Positions 23,835-31,916 of a DNA stretch of 64,000 bases are shown here, piece after piece (the stretch's first letter is position 1; each line of letters starts with the position of its first letter). This stretch comes from Streptomyces acidiscabies. GTDB lineage: Bacteria; Actinomycetota; Actinomycetes; Streptomycetales; Streptomycetaceae. The stretch is taken from NCBI RefSeq assembly GCF_020010905.1, contig NZ_JAGJBY010000001.1, positions 248,001 to 312,000 of the forward strand, given 5' to 3'. Under the pieces are notes generated by a model, which was given only the letters and a program-made list of their open reading frames with translations, was not told the DNA's origin and did not search any database. Made by a program: the position numbers and the translations under genes.

Positions 23835-25052
23835 TCAGGTAACGGTCATGGCGTTCACCAGAGCAGGACGGAGATCCCGCACCACGGGCAGGGACCGAAA
23901 CCGTGCCAATTCATGATCGAGCCGGCGGACATCCGCTCGGACGGTGGCGGAGGGAACGAGGCCGGTGAACCAGAGCAGTTCCTCGGCCACCTGACAGGAT
24001 TGCTCGACCTCTCCGGATGCGGCGTGAGCCAAGGCCCGGCGGATTCCATATCGGACGCGATTACGAAGTGCGTGCTGTGGAATCCGCAGGCACTCCCGGT
24101 CCAGCACCTCAGCGGCCTTTCGGTGCTCACCCAGGTCGTACAAGCACCAACCGGTGACCACGGAGACGGGATCGGCGAGATGCGTAGGGCCGAGCGCGAG
24201 GCCGTCCGACTCAGCCTCGTCCCGCGCCAACAACTCGCGCGCGCGGTCCAGTCCGCTCAAACAGGCTTTCACGTCGCCGGCCAGAGCGTGCCCTTGGGCT
24301 TCACGCTGGACGGCCAGTCCACGGATCCGAGGCGGCAGAGCGCTCCTCTGCGCTTGGCGGGCGAGCGCGATCGTCTCCTCCGCGTCCCCGTCGTAGAGAG
24401 TGACGAGAGCACGGCGAACCTTCGCGTAATCCGCCAGGTGGTCGTCACCCCCGGCCTTCGCGAGTTCGACCGCTTGCGCGGTCCAGTGCATAGCACTCCG
24501 GACGTCACCTGCCTCCTGGGCCATCCAACCGGCGTACTCGGCGAAGCGGGCCGCAGTTGCCAGCAGGCCCGTTCGAGTAGCACCCAAGGATTGGGCCGAG
24601 AAAGCGACGATGGCGGTGGTCTGATCCCGGAGTTGAGCCAGCAGAGCTCCTGGAGCGCTGGCCTGGCCGATCTTCCGCATCTGCCGTAACTGATCCTGGA
24701 ACAGAGAGATCAGGGGTGGATCCGGCTCATCTGCACGGACACCCCTACTCTTGGCGACCGCGGTGAAGGCCAACAAGGAGCCGGTGCCGAGGGCAATCGC
24801 TTCGCGCCGGGGTCGATCCCGCCCCTTCCCGGCAGGTCGCGCGTCCCCCACCAGCCGGCCGAAGAGACCGTCCGTACCGAAGAAAGCATCGCACCGACGC
24901 GCCAGGGTGACCGAGGGCTTCTTGTCCCCTCGTTCAACCTTACACAAATGGGCTTTGCTGTAATTAACCTCCCGAGCTACCTCTCGCAGGGTCTTGCGAG
25001 CTTCTTGTCGGCGCCTGCGCAGCTCGGCACCGAAGCGTAAGGGGACGTCCAC
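23835..25052 (-). CDS. XRE-family regulator with TPR-like C-terminus
   Basis: A protein of 405 residues. GTG 25052 is chosen because AAGGAG lies six bases upstream; TTG 25070 is an alternative. The N-terminal helix-turn-helix is FGAELRRRRQEARKTLREVA, then NYSKAHLCKVERGDKKPSVT. The rest is helical with TPR-like pairs (YAGWMAQEAGDVRSAMHWTAQ, ETIALARQAQRSALPPRIR, HRKAAEVLDRECLRIPQ). Such actinobacterial proteins bind DNA and sense a ligand through the repeats. Codon 122 (24687-24689) is TTA, as in two genes of the operon 211 bp downstream. It is therefore a plausible regulator of the TIR-STAND operon. Confidence 0.85.
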   Translation of the reverse strand: MDVPLRFGAELRRRRQEARKTLREVAREVNYSKAHLCKVERGDKKPSVTLARRCDAFFGTDGLFGRLVGDARPAGKGRDRPRREAIALGTGSLLAFTAVAKSRGVRADEPDPPLISLFQDQLRQMRKIGQASAPGALLAQLRDQTTAIVAFSAQSLGATRTGLLATAARFAEYAGWMAQEAGDVRSAMHWTAQAVELAKAGGDDHLADYAKVRRALVTLYDGDAEETIALARQAQRSALPPRIRGLAVQREAQGHALAGDVKACLSGLDRARELLARDEAESDGLALGPTHLADPVSVVTGWCLYDLGEHRKAAEVLDRECLRIPQHALRNRVRYGIRRALAHAASGEVEQSCQVAEELLWFTGLVPSATVRADVRRLDHELARFRSLPVVRDLRPALVNAMTVT

Positions 25053-25148
25053 TGGAAGCTCCTTCACCAAGAAATCCAGGGCAGTTGAGCACTACAGATC
25101 TCGGACCGAAGACGAGTGTGACACGCGCGATGGGCTTGCGGCAGCGCT

Positions 25149-25179
25149 GAAAGAAAGTTTCCTGTTTCCTCTTTCTTTC
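25149..25179. promoter_or_regulatory. GAAAGAAAG-N13-CTTTCTTTC inverted repeat
   Basis: A perfect 9-bp inverted repeat with a 13-base spacer, about 100 bp before the XRE-TPR start. It is A/T-rich compared with its surroundings and is a candidate operator. The remainder of the 347-base gap 25053-25399 shows nothing else except the terminator at 25352. Confidence 0.45.
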
Positions 25180-25351
25180 CACTAGCACAGTTGCGTAACC
25201 TCGCACGGCAAACCTTCGCTGCCACACGGTCACCGAGCATCGCGACGGCTGCACTCACACAGCCCCCGCCTCAAGGTCCCGCTATACGCGAGCACCGGCC
25301 GGATGAAACAACTGCGTTCACATGAAGGCCGGTTGACGCAAAGAACGAGTC

Positions 25352-25384
25352 GAGCCGGAGTCCGCAAGGTGCGGACTCCGGCTC
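25352..25384 (-). terminator. Strong hairpin terminator of the secreted-protein gene
   Basis: A perfect 14-bp stem (25352-25365 with 25371-25384; one more C-G pair outside) with a 5-base loop AAGGT. It lies 16 bases after the stop of the gene at 25400. Confidence 0.75.
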
Positions 25385-25399
25385 GTTCGGCATCAGCGA

Positions 25400-25927
25400 T
25401 CAGCCGTACAGAACCACCCGAGGCTGCACCGTCCCGACCACACCGGGCGACGTGACGGTCAGGCGGTACGCCTGGGTCAGTGTCTCGCCGGGCGCGAGGG
25501 TGTGCTGCGCGGTCGTGAGGTCCGTGTAGAGCGTGCCGGTCTGGGTGCCCGGTGTGACGGCGGTCCAGCAGCCGTCGGCCTTGCGCAGCTCCAGCTCGAC
25601 GTCGGCCGGCTTCAGGAAGGGGCCCAAGTCCGGTGAGACGAGCAGGAGTTGGGGCGCGACTATCAGGCCGGACGCGGTGGTGTTCGCGTAAGTGACCGTG
25701 AATTCATGGCTCTTGCCGTCGGTGGGCAGAGCGCTGGTCGCCTGGTCGACGAACTCGACCGGTACGGGGGCCGGTTCGGCGGCCGGGGCGACGGTGACGG
25801 TAGTCGCCGCCGGGGTGGAGGGAGCCGCTAGGGCGGGAGTTGCCGTGGCCAGGCCGCCTGCGAGGGCCGCAAGGAGGGCGAGGGAAGCGATTCTTGCCCC
25901 GGTGTGGGGGAACGGGACTTTCTTCAC
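25400..25927 (-). CDS. Secreted protein with signal peptide, unknown function
   Basis: A protein of 175 residues. The signal peptide (IASLALLAALAGGLATATPALA) has a likely AxA cleavage site near residue 34. The mature part starts Ala/Pro/Thr-rich and then forms a single beta-rich domain: HEFTVTYANTTASGLIVAPQL, ELRKADGCWTAV and LTVTSPGVVGTVQPRVVLYG. It resembles the extracellular beta-sandwich domains (DUF11/NEW3-like) of actinomycete secreted proteins. There is no sortase signal. It should be exported by Sec. The role is unknown. Confidence 0.7.
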   Translation of the reverse strand: MKKVPFPHTGARIASLALLAALAGGLATATPALAAPSTPAATTVTVAPAAEPAPVPVEFVDQATSALPTDGKSHEFTVTYANTTASGLIVAPQLLLVSPDLGPFLKPADVELELRKADGCWTAVTPGTQTGTLYTDLTTAQHTLAPGETLTQAYRLTVTSPGVVGTVQPRVVLYG

Positions 25928-26106
25928 GGTGCTGTCCGGTCTCTTTCCGGTTGGTCCTTCAGGGGTACTGCGGGACTACTACGGGACCGAGTATTCCTGA
26001 GCGCCTCCGCTCTTTGCCTTCGGGATGCCTGTCCGTTCACAGCACAGGCCGGCGCCAACCACACCTCAAGGTTCACATTCATAGACAACGATCAAGTACG
26101 TGACTC

Positions 26107-26154
26107 TTGACGTGTCCACACCGTGAGCCTACTTTCCAGAGAAAGCGCTTGCTA
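26107..26154 (+). promoter_or_regulatory. Promoter with LacI-type operator upstream of pectate lyase
   Basis: TTGACG (26107-26112), 17 bases, then TACTTT (26130-26135) form a good housekeeping promoter. Directly downstream is GAAAGCGCTTGC (26141-26152) with the perfect core AAGCGCTT, the form used by LacI-family sugar repressors. In the 307-base gap 25928-26234 I otherwise see a GTACTGCGGGACTACTACGG dispersed motif (about 25966). Confidence 0.5.
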
Positions 26155-26234
26155 TCGCCCGGATACCCCAGATCCGGGAGCTCTACCTGTTCACGTACAC
26201 ACCCCTCAGTCATGTACTCGAACGGAGCCGCACG

Positions 26235-27830
26235 ATGCACCAGCGATCAGCGAGAACAGCCGCCCTCGCCTCCTCCGCCCTCCTGGCCGGCACCCTCGTC
26301 GCCTTCACCGGCACCTCCCCGGCGACCGCCGCGACCGTCCGCCAGGAGGCCGAGACCTCCCCGGCGGTCTGCACGGGAACCATCGACTCCGACTGGACCG
26401 GCTTTTCAGGAACCGGTTTCTGCAACGGGACCAACTCCACGAGCGGGTACGCCCAGTTCACGGTGAACGCGGCCGTCGCCGGGACTGCGACGCTCAACAT
26501 CCGCTTCGCGAACGGGACTTCGGCCGCCCGCCCGGCCTCCCTCGCCGTCAACGGGACGACCGTGCAGACACCGTCCTTCGAGGCGACCGGCGCGTGGTCG
26601 ACCTGGGTCACCAAGACGCTGACCGTCACGCTCAACGCGGGCAGCAACACGATCCGCCTGACGCCTACGACGTCGGAGGGGCTGCCCAACGTCGACTACG
26701 CCGAGGCAACGACCACCGACTCGACGACACCGCCCGCGACCGGCGCGCTCTACGTCTCCCCGACCGGCACCGACAGCGCCGCCGGCACGCAGTCCGCGCC
26801 CACGACGCTCACCTCGGCGATCAGCCGCGTCACCGCGGGCGGCACGATCTACCTCCGGGGAGGGACGTACAACCAGTCCGCCACGGTGACCATCCCCCAG
26901 ACCAGCAACGGGACTTCGGCCGCACGGACCACCCTCACGGCGTACCCGGGCGAGACCCCCGTGCTCAACTTCTCGGCACAGAGCGAGAGTTCGTCGAACC
27001 GCGGGCTCCAACTCTTCGGGTCGTACTGGAAGGTGTACGGGGTCGTCGTCGAGCGGGCCGGGGACAACGGGATCTACGTCGGCGGCAGTCACAACGTCAT
27101 CGAGCGGACCATCACCCGCTACAACCGTGACACCGGGCTCCAGTTGGGGCGGATCGCCTCCTCCACGCCGAGCAGCGACTGGCCCTCGGACAACCTGATC
27201 CTCAGCGCCGAGTCGCACGACAACGCCGACTCCGACGGGGAGGACGCGGACGGGTTCGCGGCGAAGCTGACGACCGGGACCGGGAACGTCTTCCGCTACT
27301 CCGTCTCGCACAACAACATCGACGACGGCTGGGACCTCTACACCAAGACCGACACGGGTCCGATCGGTCCGGTCACCATCGAGGACTCGCTCTCCTACAG
27401 CAACGGCACGCTGTCCGACGGCACCGTCAACTCCAACGGCGACCGCAACGGGTACAAGCTCGGCGGCGACGACATCGCCGTCAACCACGTCGTACGGCGC
27501 AGCATCGCCTACCGCAACGGCAAGCACGGGTTCACGTACAACAGCAACCCGGGGTCGATGGCCGTCTCCAACAACCTCAGCATCGACAACACGACCCGCA
27601 ACTACTCGTGGGACGCGGGGACTTCGGTGTTCCGCACCAACACGTCCTGCCGGTACGCCGTCAGCGGCTCCAACGACAAGACGATCGGGGACGCCGACAG
27701 CACGAACCAGTTCTGGACCGGCACCAACGGCTCGCGCTGCGCGTCGAGTTGGTCCGGTGCGCTGAAGTGGTCGTTCGCGTCGGACGGCAAGCTGGTGGTG
27801 ACGCTGGGCGGGGTGGTCGTGACGCTGTGA
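26235..27830 (+). CDS. Secreted pectate lyase, CBM35 plus PL9-type beta-helix
   Basis: A protein of 531 residues. A signal peptide (residues 1-33, cleavage near ATAATV) precedes a CBM35-like carbohydrate-binding domain (about 34-160: RQEAETSPAVCTGTIDSDWTG, GYAQFTVNAAV, NTIRLTPTTSEGLPNVDY). The catalytic right-handed beta-helix is from about 170 on: LYVSPTGTDSAAGTQSAPTTL, GGTIYLRGGTYNQS, then DADGFAAKLTTGTGNVFRYS and NNIDDGWDLYTKTD. These last segments are typical of family 9 pectate lyases (PelL), which cut polygalacturonate by calcium-dependent beta-elimination. The enzyme should be exported for plant cell-wall use. A promoter and LacI-type operator precede it. No sugar-repressor gene is adjacent. 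Confidence 0.85.
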   Translation: MHQRSARTAALASSALLAGTLVAFTGTSPATAATVRQEAETSPAVCTGTIDSDWTGFSGTGFCNGTNSTSGYAQFTVNAAVAGTATLNIRFANGTSAARPASLAVNGTTVQTPSFEATGAWSTWVTKTLTVTLNAGSNTIRLTPTTSEGLPNVDYAEATTTDSTTPPATGALYVSPTGTDSAAGTQSAPTTLTSAISRVTAGGTIYLRGGTYNQSATVTIPQTSNGTSAARTTLTAYPGETPVLNFSAQSESSSNRGLQLFGSYWKVYGVVVERAGDNGIYVGGSHNVIERTITRYNRDTGLQLGRIASSTPSSDWPSDNLILSAESHDNADSDGEDADGFAAKLTTGTGNVFRYSVSHNNIDDGWDLYTKTDTGPIGPVTIEDSLSYSNGTLSDGTVNSNGDRNGYKLGGDDIAVNHVVRRSIAYRNGKHGFTYNSNPGSMAVSNNLSIDNTTRNYSWDAGTSVFRTNTSCRYAVSGSNDKTIGDADSTNQFWTGTNGSRCASSWSGALKWSFASDGKLVVTLGGVVVTL

Positions 27831-27849
27831 TCCACTGACGGCGATACGG

Positions 27850-27886
27850 CGAGCGGGCCCGCCTGTTGCCTGGGCGGGCCCGCTCG
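27850..27886. terminator. Terminator of the pectate lyase gene
   Basis: A perfect 14-bp stem (CGAGCGGGCCCGCC and complement) with a 9-base loop, starting 19 bases after the stop. A second hairpin (27905-27915 with 27924-27934, CTCGGTCTGGG) follows and would serve the convergent gene. Confidence 0.75.
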
Positions 27887-27941
27887 CGGCGACTTCGGAA
27901 ACAGCTCGGTCTGGGGGAGCCTGCCCAGACCGAGAGGCCGC

Positions 27942-28796
27942 TCAGCTCAGCCCGAGCGCCCGCGCCAACTCCCGGTATCCGGCAGCCGAGTTGCCCTCCC
28001 CGGCCTCCAGCAGCTGCACCACCACATGGTCGGCCCCCGCCTCGACATGCGCCCGCAGCCCCGCCGCAACCGCCTCCGGCCCGCCCTGCACCGCCAGGTC
28101 GGCGAGAAGCCGGTCACTGCCGGGCGCGGTCAGGTCCTCGTCGTCGTAGCCCAACGTCCGGAGGTTGGCGGTGTAGTTGGCGAGTGCGAGGTAGGGCGCT
28201 ACCCGCTCGATGGCCAACTTCCGCGCCCGTACCGGGTCCTGGTCTAGGACGACCTTCTGCTCAGTCGCCAACACCGGTCCCTTGCCGAGGATTTCACGCG
28301 TACGACGGGTGTGCTCCGGGGTGACGAGGTAGGGGTGCACTCCGGCCGCCCGGTCCCTGCCCAACCGCGTCACCTTGGGCCCGAGCGCCGCCAATACCCG
28401 GCGACTGACCGGGACTTGGGCCTCATCGAGGACGTCGAGGTAGTCGTTGAGCGCCTGGTACGGCCGTGCGTACTCCTGCGTGGCCTCCCGGTGCCCGGCG
28501 CCGATTCCCAACAGGAAGCGGTCGGGGTGCCGTTCGACCACCCGGTGGTACGCGCGAGCCACCTCCGGCGCCGGGCTGGCCCAGATGTTCACGATCCCCG
28601 TCGCGATCACCAGCGTCTCGGTCGCGTCCAGCAGCCGTTCCACCGTGGAGAATTCGGAGACCGGGAGGTTCCCGAGCCACAGGGCACCGAAGCCGAGCGC
28701 CTCCAGTTCCACGGCAAGCTCGGACGGTGTCTCGGAGATCCGCCAGACACCGTATGTACCGAGGCCGAGGGGCGCGGGGTCGCTGATCGTCGTCAT
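27942..28796 (-). CDS. LLM-class F420-dependent oxidoreductase
   Basis: A protein of 284 residues. ATG 28796 is the best start; upstream in-frame codons are not conserved-looking. It has the luciferase-like TIM-barrel pattern: LGLGTYGVWRISETPSELAV, ALEALGFGALWLGNLP, IWASPAPEVARAYHRVVERHP, FLLGIGAGHRE and YARPYQALNDYLDVLD. The LGIGAGH segment and length fit actinobacterial F420-dependent enzymes of the TIGR03620 type. The substrate is unknown. It is convergent with the pectate lyase gene across two hairpins. Confidence 0.85.
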   Translation of the reverse strand: MTTISDPAPLGLGTYGVWRISETPSELAVELEALGFGALWLGNLPVSEFSTVERLLDATETLVIATGIVNIWASPAPEVARAYHRVVERHPDRFLLGIGAGHREATQEYARPYQALNDYLDVLDEAQVPVSRRVLAALGPKVTRLGRDRAAGVHPYLVTPEHTRRTREILGKGPVLATEQKVVLDQDPVRARKLAIERVAPYLALANYTANLRTLGYDDEDLTAPGSDRLLADLAVQGGPEAVAAGLRAHVEAGADHVVVQLLEAGEGNSAAGYRELARALGLS

Positions 28797-28854
28797 ACCC
28801 GGGCCAACCACTCCACCCCCACCCCTTATTCCGATCCCCATCGAAATAATCCCC

Positions 28855-30888
28855 TCACCATGGCAACTCCCTCCCGTGCACCACCTCCATCCGCGAAACC
28901 GCCCTGGTCAGCACCACGTACAGCCGGTGCCACCCTCGCTCCTCCCCCTCCACGATCGCCACCGGCTCGACGACCACGACATGGTCGTACTCCAGCCCCT
29001 TCACCACCCCTGCCTCGACGACCTCGACCCGGTCGCCCGACATCCCCTGGAACCGGTCCACTTGGCCGTCGGCGACGACCACCCCCACCGATCCCTCCGA
29101 CTTCAGCGCCCGCCGGACGGCCTCCGCCACCCCGTCGTACAGCTTTCCGGCGGATGCGACCCGGGTGACCCTCAACTCCCCTCCCCCACGCAGGGATCGA
29201 GCGGCGGGGACCCGGACCTCCAGCCTTCCCAGGACCCGGTTCGCCAGTTCCAGCACGACACCGGGGACGCGGAAACCGACAGTAAGCGGTACCACAACGG
29301 CGTCGGGTTTCCCGAGGTGGCGCATCTGCTCGGGCCACGAGCGGGCCGCCCAGGCCGTGGTCCCCTGGGCCAGGTCGCCGAGGACGGTCAGGGAGCCGAA
29401 CTCGACGCGGCGGGCGATCGCGCGGCACTCCATCGGGGAGAGGTCCTGGGCCTCGTCGACGACGACGTGGCCGTACCCGGCGGGGTGGGTGATAAGACCT
29501 GAGAGTTCGTCCAGAAGGACCAGGTCGGCGGCGGACCAGCGGACCGATTTCCAGGAGCGGGCCGGCCGCGTCCAGGCCAGCGCCGTGCGCTCCTGGGCCG
29601 ACAGGACGCCGTCGGCGTACCGGTCCAACTCCTCGCCGCCACACAGGAGTTCGTACACCACCTCCTCCGGCCGGGCCTTCGGCCACACCGCGTCGACGCA
29701 GCCGCCGACCGCACGCTCCACCCGTCGTACCCAGGCGGCATTCCGGGTCCCGCTGCGGCGCTCCGCCTCCGCGCGCATCCGGACGACGATCCGCGTCCGT
29801 ACGCGCTCGCGGCCGATCTCGTACGGCGGCTCCTCGGCGAGGACGGCCCGGACGATCGCGGCGACCTCGCTCGCCGGTACCCGCCAGCGGTACGACCCCT
29901 CCTGGACCACGGCGCCCTGCGCGTCGTCCGCGCGGACCCGGCCGTACAGCGCACGGCGTAGTACCTCCGCCATGCGGGGGTCGTGCTTGAGGACGGCGGC
30001 GGCGCGGGGGTCCGTTCCGGTGACCGGGTGGAGGGCGATCTCTTCGAGGAGGGTCGACTGGCGGACGCCGGTCTCGCCCAGGGAGGGGAGCACCTCGGAG
30101 ATGTAGGAGAGGAAGGTGCGGTTCGGGCCGAGGATCAGCAGGCCGGCGCGCTGGATGCGGCGCGGGTGCGTGTAGAGGAGGTACGCCGCGCGGTGGAGGC
30201 CGACGGCGGTCTTGCCGGTGCCGGGCGCGCCCTGGACGCAGATCGAGTCGCCGAGTTCGGCGCGTACGAGGTCGTCCTGTTCGGGCTGGATCGTCGCGGC
30301 GATGTCCCTCATGGGTCCTACCCGGGGACGCTCCAGCTCGCGGGCGAGGAGACCGGCGACGGCAGTATCGACCCCGGCCTCGACGTCGTACCCCTCCGGA
30401 GCTACGGCGCCGGGTCCCTCTGCGGAGGTAGTACCCCCCAGCCACTCGTCCTCCAGCCCCGTCAGATCCCCCGAGTTCCCCCGGCTCCCTGCCGCCCACC
30501 CGAAGCGCCGCCGGACATCCACACCCTGTGGATCGCGGGCCGATGCCTGGTAGAACGCCCGGGAGATCGGTGCCCTCCAGTCCACGACCAGCGGCGGATC
30601 GGCGGGCCGTTCGCTCACCCGGACCCGGCCCACGTGATGGGCGCGGCCGTCCCCGAAATCCAGCCGTCCGAAGAAGAGCGGCCCCTCCGGCAGCTCGTGC
30701 AGCGCCTTCGCGTGGCTGCGCAGCCGGTACCCGAGGACCTCCGCGTCGGCGCCCGATGCAGAAACGTCCTCACCTGCGACGACCTGCTCGTCGGCGCCGT
30801 TCACCATCGCCTCGAAGGCGGCCCGGCAGCGGTCGTGATGGGCTCGCTCGTGCCGTAGGGACGCTTCCAGTTCAAGCTCGCCAGTCAT
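28855..30888 (-). CDS. HelD/HelR-like RNA-polymerase-associated UvrD-type ATPase
   Basis: A protein of 677 residues. The N-terminal coiled region (ASLRHERAHHDRCRAAFEAM) and the RAPISRAFYQASARDP segment match HelD proteins. Then come the P-loop GAPGTGKTAVGLHRAAYLLYTH, Walker B VVVDEAQDLSPMECRA, the LGDLAQGTTAW motif and the C-terminal VVKGLEYDHVVVVEP and RLYVVLTRAV. HelD binds RNA polymerase and removes it from DNA, recycling it; the actinobacterial subgroup HelR displaces rifamycins and gives resistance. Which group this belongs to is unclear. I see no rifamycin-associated element in the 39-base gap upstream; the GbsR-type gene precedes it. Confidence 0.85.
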   Translation of the reverse strand: MTGELELEASLRHERAHHDRCRAAFEAMVNGADEQVVAGEDVSASGADAEVLGYRLRSHAKALHELPEGPLFFGRLDFGDGRAHHVGRVRVSERPADPPLVVDWRAPISRAFYQASARDPQGVDVRRRFGWAAGSRGNSGDLTGLEDEWLGGTTSAEGPGAVAPEGYDVEAGVDTAVAGLLARELERPRVGPMRDIAATIQPEQDDLVRAELGDSICVQGAPGTGKTAVGLHRAAYLLYTHPRRIQRAGLLILGPNRTFLSYISEVLPSLGETGVRQSTLLEEIALHPVTGTDPRAAAVLKHDPRMAEVLRRALYGRVRADDAQGAVVQEGSYRWRVPASEVAAIVRAVLAEEPPYEIGRERVRTRIVVRMRAEAERRSGTRNAAWVRRVERAVGGCVDAVWPKARPEEVVYELLCGGEELDRYADGVLSAQERTALAWTRPARSWKSVRWSAADLVLLDELSGLITHPAGYGHVVVDEAQDLSPMECRAIARRVEFGSLTVLGDLAQGTTAWAARSWPEQMRHLGKPDAVVVPLTVGFRVPGVVLELANRVLGRLEVRVPAARSLRGGGELRVTRVASAGKLYDGVAEAVRRALKSEGSVGVVVADGQVDRFQGMSGDRVEVVEAGVVKGLEYDHVVVVEPVAIVEGEERGWHRLYVVLTRAVSRMEVVHGRELPW

Positions 30889-30927
30889 GGCACAAGCCTA
30901 AACCCATAACTTAACCGAGTCACATTT

Positions 30928-31689
30928 TTAACTCAGACCACCTTCGGGTTTCCCGCCTTCCGGCCTCCCGCTCCCCGGCTCCCCGTACAGAACCTCACGC
31001 GCCTGATCGGCCGCCCGCGCGATGCTCTCGGCCACGAAGTCCATGAACCGGGCCATGTTCTCCAGCCGTACGGCCGCAGGCGTCCCGGCGCCTAGTACCC
31101 CCACCCCCCTACGAGCCACCTCCCCCAGGTAGGCGGTCGCCTTCGCGCTGGCGATGGTCGACTGGTACATCACGTCGTCGTCGACGACATACCGCTCCCG
31201 CCGCCGCCCCTCCGCCTCACGCTCCCGCCGCACCAGCCCCTGGGCCTCCAGGAACGCGATCGCCTTCGACACGGACCCCCCGCTGATCCCGAGCCGCCCC
31301 GACAGCTCCCCGGCGGTCAGGCTCCCGCCGTCCGTGACGTAGAGCGCGGCCAGCACCCGGGACGTCATGTTCGGCAGCCCCTGCTGGGTGAACAGCGTCG
31401 CGAACGCCTCCTCGTACTCCCGCACCGCCTCCGCGTCGCGCCCCTCGACCGCCACCACCACACCGGCCGCACGGGGCGCGGCCTTCTTGCGCCGGTGCGC
31501 GCGGGTCTCGGTGGCCCGGTGCGCGAGGTCGGCGCGATACCCAACCGGCCCGCCGTTGCGCATGACTTCACGCGTCACCGTGGACGTCGGCCGGTCGAGC
31601 CGCCGCGCGATCTCCGCATAGGCGAGCCCATCCCCCAGCCCCACCGCGATCTGCTGACGCTCCTGCTGACTGAGCCTGCCTCCAGGCAT
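30928..31689 (-). CDS. GbsR/MarR-family regulator with N-terminal HTH_38
   Basis: A protein of 253 residues. ATG 31689 follows GGAGGAGGG. Residues 1-50 form a helix-turn-helix like those of IS30 transposases (RLSQQERQQIAVGLGDGL, YAEIARRLDRPTSTVTREV, then MRNGGPVGYRADLAHRAT). A GbsR/MarR winged-helix domain follows (FATLFTQQGLPNMTSRVLAAL, LTAGELSGRLGISGGSVSKA, QGLVRREREAEGRRRERY). Two DNA-binding domains in one protein suggest recognition of a long operator; the divergent gap holds five GCAACG half-sites. The divergent DUF4097-ABC operon is its likely target. Confidence 0.85.
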   Translation of the reverse strand: MPGGRLSQQERQQIAVGLGDGLAYAEIARRLDRPTSTVTREVMRNGGPVGYRADLAHRATETRAHRRKKAAPRAAGVVVAVEGRDAEAVREYEEAFATLFTQQGLPNMTSRVLAALYVTDGGSLTAGELSGRLGISGGSVSKAIAFLEAQGLVRREREAEGRRRERYVVDDDVMYQSTIASAKATAYLGEVARRGVGVLGAGTPAAVRLENMARFMDFVAESIARAADQAREVLYGEPGSGRPEGGKPEGGLS

Positions 31690-31746
31690 CGCACCCTCCT
31701 CCACCGACCTTCGAGAACCTCGCCAGCATAGCTTTCAATCCTGATT

Positions 31747-31873
31747 CATTGCAACGCACACACCTTCGCGCATTGCGTTAAAGATAGACCCGTTGCAACG
31801 ATTTCTAGGCTTTGACCTGCATAAATAACACTTCATCGCAACGAGTTCATTGCCAGATCCGCCAACGCAACGT
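31747..31873. promoter_or_regulatory. Cluster of GCAACG half-sites, candidate GbsR/MarR operator
   Basis: The divergent gap contains CATTGCAACG (31747), TAACGCAATG on the minus strand (31771), the palindrome CGTTGCAACG (31791), CATCGCAACG (31834) and CAACGCAACG (about 31864). The cluster covers both promoters of the GbsR gene and the DUF4097-ABC operon. Confidence 0.55.
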
Positions 31874-31916
31874 AGCTTTTCCAAAGTCAGAAACAACGAA
31901 GCGAAGGACAGGAACC

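Noticed and set aside
26406..27527. Long minus-strand open frame across the pectate lyase gene
   Set aside because: It is the shadow of a high-GC coding strand: there is no ribosome site, the text is Arg/Gly/Val-rich and no domain is seen.
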